Below are positions 59,089 through 64,000 of a stretch of DNA of 64,000 nt, piece by piece. The notes under the pieces are model-generated. The model made no database searches, was not told the DNA's origin, and worked only from the letters and a program-made list of their open reading frames with translations. Positions within the stretch are counted from its first letter, which is position 1. Every line of letters begins with the position of its first letter. This DNA comes from an uncultured Siphonobacter sp. (lineage in GTDB: Bacteria > Bacteroidota > Bacteroidia > Cytophagales > Spirosomataceae): contig CAJYIW010000004.1 in the NCBI GenBank assembly GCA_913775095.1, forward strand, positions 1-64,000, read 5' to 3'. The position numbers and the translations under genes were made by a program.

Positions 59089-60411
59089 ATGAACGTAACT
59101 CACTTCATGATTGCGGCCCCGTCCAGCGGCTCCGGGAAAACCACCCTGACGCTGGGTTTACTTCGTTTGTTGAAGCAGAGGGGTTATAGCGTTCAGCCTT
59201 TTAAATGCGGCCCTGATTATATTGATTCCCGTCATCACGCTACGGCCGCCGGAAAAACCAGCCTGAATCTGGATAGCTTTCTTTCCTCGGAATCGCACGT
59301 CCGGGAATTATATGCCCGCTTTGCCAGTCAGGCTGATGTAGCGGTCAGCGAGGCCGTCATGGGCCTTTTTGACGGCTCGGACCGCATGCAAAACAGCAGT
59401 GCTCATCTGGCTACCTTACTCCGCATTCCCATTATTCTCGTGGTCAATGCCAAAGCCATGGCCTATTCGGCGGCTCCGCTTTTGTATGGGTACAAACACT
59501 TTAAACCCGAAATTCAGATCGCAGGAGTTATTTTCAATCACGTCAATACGCCGACGCATTACCAGTTTCTGAAAGAAGCCAGCGAGGATGTCGGCATTGA
59601 GGTACTGGGATATTTGCCCTCGAATCCTGCTTTCGAAATTCCCTCGCGGCATCTGGGTTTACATATTTCTTCCGAAACGGATTACGAAGCCATCATTCAA
59701 CGCATTGCCGACGCCCTTCCGCAAACGGTTCAGGTGGATCGCTTACTGGAACTGTGCAAACGTGACCTTTCTACTCCCCAACCCGTCACCGGGCGTTCAT
59801 TCAGACCTTTTCGTATGGCGGTCGCTCAGGATGAGGCCTTTTCGTTTCATTACCCTGCCAATCTGGAAGCCCTGAAACCCTGGGTTAACCTTACTTTTTT
59901 CAGTCCACTGAAAGACGTCGTTTTGCCCGAGACGGATTTTCTGTACTTGCCCGGCGGTTACCCCGAACTGCACGCGGAAGCCCTGAGCAGGAACGTTTCC
60001 ATGCGGGAGAGCATCCGAGCGTATTGCCACAACGGAGGAGCCGCCTATGCCGAATGCGGAGGGCTGATGTATCTGGGAAAAAGTATTACAGACGAATCGA
60101 CCCAGTCCTTTGAAATGGTGGGTATCTTTCCGTACCATACCACCATGCAGAACCGAAAGCTGACCTTGGGTTACCGTCGGATGCACTGGAAAGGCCGGGA
60201 AATCAGAGGCCACGAGTTTCATTATTCCAGGATTCAGGAAGAAGAACCCCTGAGTTCCGTGGCGGAAATTACATCGGCGAAGGGTGCGGCGGTGGCCACC
60301 AAGCTCTTTCAGGTTCAGAACACACTGGCTACCTACGCTCATATCTACTGGGCAGAACAGCCTGAATTTATTATCGACTGGCTGGAGAAATCCGGGCCAT
60401 CAACTCAGTAA
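59089..60411 (+). CDS. cobB: Cobyrinate a,c-diamide synthase
   Basis: A 440-residue two-domain enzyme of the CobB/CbiA family. The N-terminal ATP-dependent domain has the P-loop APSSGSGKTT (10-19) and CGPDYIDSRHH. The C-terminal glutamine amidotransferase domain has LYLPGGYPELHA, catalytic Cys323 in YAECGGLMYL and a late His in THLYW-type context (TYAHIYW). It amidates cobyrinic acid (or hydrogenobyrinic acid) at positions a and c with glutamine nitrogen in the cytoplasm. The ATG at 59089 is preferred over a TTG at 59080. Two bases separate its stop from the next ATG, so it is co-transcribed with cobN. Whether the pathway is aerobic or anaerobic is not shown by this gene alone; the next one favours the CobN branch. 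Confidence 0.92.
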   Translation: MNVTHFMIAAPSSGSGKTTLTLGLLRLLKQRGYSVQPFKCGPDYIDSRHHATAAGKTSLNLDSFLSSESHVRELYARFASQADVAVSEAVMGLFDGSDRMQNSSAHLATLLRIPIILVVNAKAMAYSAAPLLYGYKHFKPEIQIAGVIFNHVNTPTHYQFLKEASEDVGIEVLGYLPSNPAFEIPSRHLGLHISSETDYEAIIQRIADALPQTVQVDRLLELCKRDLSTPQPVTGRSFRPFRMAVAQDEAFSFHYPANLEALKPWVNLTFFSPLKDVVLPETDFLYLPGGYPELHAEALSRNVSMRESIRAYCHNGGAAYAECGGLMYLGKSITDESTQSFEMVGIFPYHTTMQNRKLTLGYRRMHWKGREIRGHEFHYSRIQEEEPLSSVAEITSAKGAAVATKLFQVQNTLATYAHIYWAEQPEFIIDWLEKSGPSTQ

Positions 60412-60413
60412 TC

Positions 60414-63400
60414 ATGTCTGAAATCAAGCGGCAGCGGGTCATGCGGCCCGACGGCAAAGCCATTAATATCGTCCAGCGACGCGGCCATTTATCCTATTGT
60501 TACAACGCCTGCTGCTGCGGTCGCACCGACCGGGGGTATGCTCCCGTGCTGGTGGATGTATACAAGGAAGAATGGCTTCGCCGCAAAATGCGGAATAAGG
60601 TGCATATGACCAAGGGCGGTTGCCTTGGCCCCTGCACGCTGGCTAACGTGGCAACCCTGTTATTCGACGGCCATTCGGTCTGGTTTCATTCCATCAACAG
60701 CGAATGGCACATCCGGGCGATTTTCGATTACATCGACTCCATGATTGCCGCGGATCGATTTCTGACGCCTCCGGCTGAAATCAGCGAATTTGTCTTTCAG
60801 TATTATACCTGGAAAGGCTCGGAAGCCTCGACGCTGCTCGGAGTTACCCCATCACCCACGGATGGCATCGTGTTTCTGACCCACGCCGATACCGACTTAT
60901 TAACCCTGAGTCGGGCGATGCAGGATTTACCCGATGATTTTCCGAAAACCCTTGGCATGAGTCTGCTCGCCATTAAAAGCGAAGCTCACATGGCTCAGTT
61001 ACTCGAACGGGAGATTGGAGCAGCCCAGATTATTATCGTTCGTATTCACGGTCGTCCCAGTAGTATTCCGGGTTTCGGGGAACTGGTCAAACGGGCGAAG
61101 GAGAATAATCAGCACCTGATCGTGATCAGTGGAACGGGGGATCTGAACCCTGAATTTGCGGCCATTTCCAGCGTTTCTCCGGCCATTCAGCAGGATGTGC
61201 TATCGTACATTCAGAGCGGAGGATATGCCAACCTGACCTCCCTATTATACTACGTTTCGGATCATTTACTGATGACGGGCTACGGCTCGGAAGCTCCGGT
61301 AACCCTCCCCGAACACGGCATTTACCACCCGGATTTACCCGAAAACGCGGACTGGAACGACTGGCTGCGGTATTACCAGCCCCACCTTCCCACCATCGGT
61401 ATTACTTTCTATCGTTCGCACTGGATCAGTGGGAATACGCAGTTTGTGGATGCCCTGATTCGTTCGCTGGAAGAACGGTCGGTCAATGCCTTACCCATTT
61501 ATACGTCTTCGCTTAAGACGGTTAATCCCAAAACCAGACAGCCCTTTGCCTTTGATTTTTTCAATCAGGGCGTTCGGATGGATGCGTTGATTAATACCGT
61601 TTCCTACGCCATGACGGACGTGCGGGCCACGGGTAATAAGCCGCAGGAAAGTTTGCTGGCTCTGGATGTACCCATCCTACAGGCCATCACCAGCGGCATG
61701 GGCCGCGTGCCCTGGGAGCTGTCGAGTCGCGGATTAACCCCGCTGGATACCGCTATGAACGTGGCGATACCCGAATTTGACGGGCGAATCATTACCGTGC
61801 CGCTTTCATTTAAGGAGAAAAACAAGGAAGTTACCCATTACGAACCCGTCGAACATCGGGTGGAACGCATCACCGGACTGGCCTATCGGATGGCCCGGCT
61901 TCGGCACGTGCCCAATCCTCAGAAGAAGGTTGCGTTCATTTTCACCAATTCCAACAGCAAAGCTTCCCAGATCGGCAATGCCGTGGGACTGGATGCTCCG
62001 GCTTCGCTCATGCAGATACTGGAGGCCATGCAGGCCGAAGGATATCAGCTTACTGATCTTCCGGAAAATGGCACGCAGCTCATTCATGAACTCATTGATC
62101 GCTGTTCGTATGATGAGACCTATCTCACCCCCGAACAGCTTTCCCGGGCCATTGCCCGTATTCCCGCGAAAACTTACGAAGGTTGGTTTAAGGAGTTACC
62201 AGAGGTTTTACAGCAAAAAATGCTGAAGCAATGGGGACCGCCACCGGGCGAAACCTACGTGCACGAAGGCTGTATCTCGCTGGCCGGAATTGATCTGGGT
62301 CATGCCGTCGTATTGCTGCAGCCCCCCCGCGGTTACGGCATGGACCCCGATGCCATTTATCACCAGCCCGATTTACCCCCGACGCATCATTACTACGCCG
62401 CCTATCGCTGGATTAAAGAAAGTTATAAAGCCGATGCCATCGTTCACGTCGGAAAACACGGCACGCTCGAATGGTTACCCGGCAAGGGCATCGGCCTGTC
62501 CGAAAACTGTTTCCCGGATGCGATTCTGGGCGATATGCCCTTGTTTTATCCCTTCATTATCAACGATCCCGGCGAAGGCTCGCAGGCTAAACGGCGGGCC
62601 CATGCCGTAGTGGTCGATCACCTCACCCCGCCGATGACTTCGGCGGATAGTTACGGCGAGCTGGCTCAGCTCACGCAACTGGTGGATGAGTATTATCAGG
62701 TCGAAATGCTCGATCCGGCTAAGCTGCCTTTGCTCCAGCGGCAAATCTGGGAGTTAATCCAGAAAACCAATTTGCAGGCTGATCTTTCGGCGATGCTCAG
62801 CCGTGATCACGGCGATCATAAGCACGAGTGGGACGATGAGTTAACCCCCGAAGGTGTGCCCGTGACGCTGACGGAAATGGCGGGCAAGGACATTGCTCAC
62901 CTCATCGAAGACATTGACGGGTATTTGTGTGAACTGGGGGCGGCTCAGATTCGGAATGGACTGCACACGCTGGGCCAGATGCCGCAGGGCGAGGCTCTGA
63001 CAGATATGCTGCAATCCATGACGCGGCTGGCTAATCTGGAGTATCCCTCCTTACCGGATACCATCGCCCGGCTTTTTGAGGTACCCGATTTACACCAGCC
63101 GAAGGGTCAGCGGTTATGCCACGTTCGGACTGATTTTCAGACCCTGGCCGACCGTCCTGTGGTTACTCTTTCGGATGCGGCTGATGCTATTGATGAATTA
63201 GGGAAACATCTGTTCTCGCTGCTGGCGAAGTATCATTTTCAGCCTTCGCGGATTGATCAGGTTTTAAGCGAAACGTTTTTAAAAGAGGCTTCTGATCTCC
63301 AGTCCTTAAGACCGATTCTGGAATACATTTGTATGAAACTGATTCCGAATCTGGCTCAGACCGAAAACGAGATTCATCACCTCTTGCATGGACTATCTGG

Positions 63401-64000
63401 TGGGTACGTTCCCGCTGGACCGAGTGGAGCTCCCACCCGGGGCATGGCTCACATTCTGCCCACGGGACGCAATTTTTATGCCGTGGACCCCCGGGCTCTG
63501 CCTTCGCAGGCGGCCTGGGAAGTAGGTCAGCAACTGGCCCGCGAAGTGCTGGATCGTCACCAGAAAGAAACGGGTACGTATCCTGAAAGTGTAGGAATCA
63601 GTATTTGGGGCACGAGTGCCATGCGAACCCACGGCGACGATGTGGCCGAGGTGCTGGCCCTGCTCGGCGTTCGCCCCGTCTGGCAGGCGGAAAGTCGGCA
63701 GATCATGTCGGTCGAAATCATTCCCATCGAAGTGTTAGGTCGTCCCCGAATTGATGTAACCACCCGCATCAGTGGATTTTTCCGGGATGCGTTTCCGCAT
63801 TTGATTGAGTTGATCGACGAAGCCGTCCAGCAGGTCATTGCTCTGGATGAGTCGGATGAGCAGAATTTTGTTCGTAAACATTACCTCCGCGATTTGGCCG
63901 AGCTTTCTGAGTTACCTATAGAAGAAGCCGAAGAGCGGGCCAGCTTCCGCATTTTTGGAGCCGCTCCGGGCAGTTACGGAGCCGGAATTTTACCCCTGAT
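60414..64000 (+). CDS. cobN: CobN cobaltochelatase subunit with N-terminal [2Fe-2S]-like domain, 3' truncated by window
   Basis: An open frame from the ATG at 60414 to the window end (1195 complete codons, no stop). Residues 1 to about 110 form a thioredoxin-like ferredoxin-type domain with cysteines 29, 33, 34, 35, 70 and 74 (YCYNACCCGRTDRG and TKGGCLGPCTLANV). The rest is the CobN/BchH-type chelatase chain, with the invariant HVGKHGTLEWLPGKG at about 676-690, the upstream PRGYGMDPDAIYHQPDLPP segment and GTSAMRTHGDDVAE near 1065. CobN is the large subunit that inserts cobalt into hydrogenobyrinic acid a,c-diamide, with CobS/CobT- or ChlI/D-type partners; none is visible here. It follows cobB by two bases. 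The N-terminal cysteine domain is a fusion and may bind a cluster or cobalt; its role is inferred. Confidence 0.93.
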   Translation, partial: MSEIKRQRVMRPDGKAINIVQRRGHLSYCYNACCCGRTDRGYAPVLVDVYKEEWLRRKMRNKVHMTKGGCLGPCTLANVATLLFDGHSVWFHSINSEWHIRAIFDYIDSMIAADRFLTPPAEISEFVFQYYTWKGSEASTLLGVTPSPTDGIVFLTHADTDLLTLSRAMQDLPDDFPKTLGMSLLAIKSEAHMAQLLEREIGAAQIIIVRIHGRPSSIPGFGELVKRAKENNQHLIVISGTGDLNPEFAAISSVSPAIQQDVLSYIQSGGYANLTSLLYYVSDHLLMTGYGSEAPVTLPEHGIYHPDLPENADWNDWLRYYQPHLPTIGITFYRSHWISGNTQFVDALIRSLEERSVNALPIYTSSLKTVNPKTRQPFAFDFFNQGVRMDALINTVSYAMTDVRATGNKPQESLLALDVPILQAITSGMGRVPWELSSRGLTPLDTAMNVAIPEFDGRIITVPLSFKEKNKEVTHYEPVEHRVERITGLAYRMARLRHVPNPQKKVAFIFTNSNSKASQIGNAVGLDAPASLMQILEAMQAEGYQLTDLPENGTQLIHELIDRCSYDETYLTPEQLSRAIARIPAKTYEGWFKELPEVLQQKMLKQWGPPPGETYVHEGCISLAGIDLGHAVVLLQPPRGYGMDPDAIYHQPDLPPTHHYYAAYRWIKESYKADAIVHVGKHGTLEWLPGKGIGLSENCFPDAILGDMPLFYPFIINDPGEGSQAKRRAHAVVVDHLTPPMTSADSYGELAQLTQLVDEYYQVEMLDPAKLPLLQRQIWELIQKTNLQADLSAMLSRDHGDHKHEWDDELTPEGVPVTLTEMAGKDIAHLIEDIDGYLCELGAAQIRNGLHTLGQMPQGEALTDMLQSMTRLANLEYPSLPDTIARLFEVPDLHQPKGQRLCHVRTDFQTLADRPVVTLSDAADAIDELGKHLFSLLAKYHFQPSRIDQVLSETFLKEASDLQSLRPILEYICMKLIPNLAQTENEIHHLLHGLSGGYVPAGPSGAPTRGMAHILPTGRNFYAVDPRALPSQAAWEVGQQLAREVLDRHQKETGTYPESVGISIWGTSAMRTHGDDVAEVLALLGVRPVWQAESRQIMSVEIIPIEVLGRPRIDVTTRISGFFRDAFPHLIELIDEAVQQVIALDESDEQNFVRKHYLRDLAELSELPIEEAEERASFRIFGAAPGSYGAGILPL

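Noticed and set aside
61777-62226. Separate plus-strand coding frame
   Set aside because: It is an out-of-frame shadow inside cobN, whose own frame carries the conserved chelatase motifs throughout.

Overview
The window looks like a chromosomal segment of a Bacteroidota bacterium, most likely a Cytophagales/Spirosoma-type lineage. The support is two SusC/SusD pairs, one-protein hybrid two-component regulators (sensor, kinase, receiver and AraC output in one chain), TonB-dependent receptors with carboxypeptidase-like N-terminal domains, promoter-like TAnnTTTG boxes, and little Shine-Dalgarno use. The genus is inference. I see no rRNA, tRNA, CRISPR array or transposase.

Region 1 (1-10126) is a fructan utilisation locus. 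It holds the 3' part of a hybrid regulator with a periplasmic sugar-binding-type sensor, an MFS sugar porter, SusC, SusD and a secreted GH32 fructanase. A two-copy direct repeat with an exact 20-bp period lies just behind the regulator and is a candidate operator. Region 2 (10154-11301) is an array of dispersed ~110-bp repeats arranged in inverted orientation on either side of a small GIY-YIG nuclease gene.

Region 3 (11322-27271) is a second, minus-strand polysaccharide locus: GH105, GH127, GH43, SusD, SusC and a double-GH43 protein, with a divergent Reg_prop/Y_Y_Y hybrid regulator. The enzyme set points to arabinose- and galactose-containing pectin side chains or arabinogalactan. Both polysaccharide loci carry a strong hairpin exactly between susD and the next glycosidase. 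A 36-residue membrane protein is encoded antisense to the regulator's tail. Region 4 (27372-31350) has an outer-membrane beta-barrel receptor, an AT-rich gene-poor stretch and a small zinc-ribbon/coiled-coil protein.

Region 5 (31379-48990) is an alpha-glucan and trehalose island: a GH15 enzyme, a GHL6-like putative glycosidase, two tandem DUF421 membrane proteins with zinc ribbons, a GH13 alpha-glucosidase, TreZ, then GlgX, a second TreZ, and a 1368-residue TreY-MalQ fusion. Together these could debranch and disproportionate glycogen-type glucans and convert the chain ends to trehalose, and hydrolyse trehalose or maltosides again.

Region 6 (49034-51385) holds an acyltransferase, an MFS transporter and a DUF486 protein. 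Region 7 (51409-64000) is a cobalt/cobalamin locus. Two divergent cobalamin riboswitches control, on the minus strand, an HX4DH nickel/cobalt-type transporter plus a BtuB-like receptor, and on the plus strand a TonB receptor, a PepSY membrane protein, cobyrinate a,c-diamide synthase and a CobN with an N-terminal [2Fe-2S]-like domain (cut by the window end). Both riboswitches carry a long related palindrome in their variable region. That palindrome pair, the repeat-flanked nuclease, and the fused TreY-MalQ and ferredoxin-CobN proteins are the most unusual things here.
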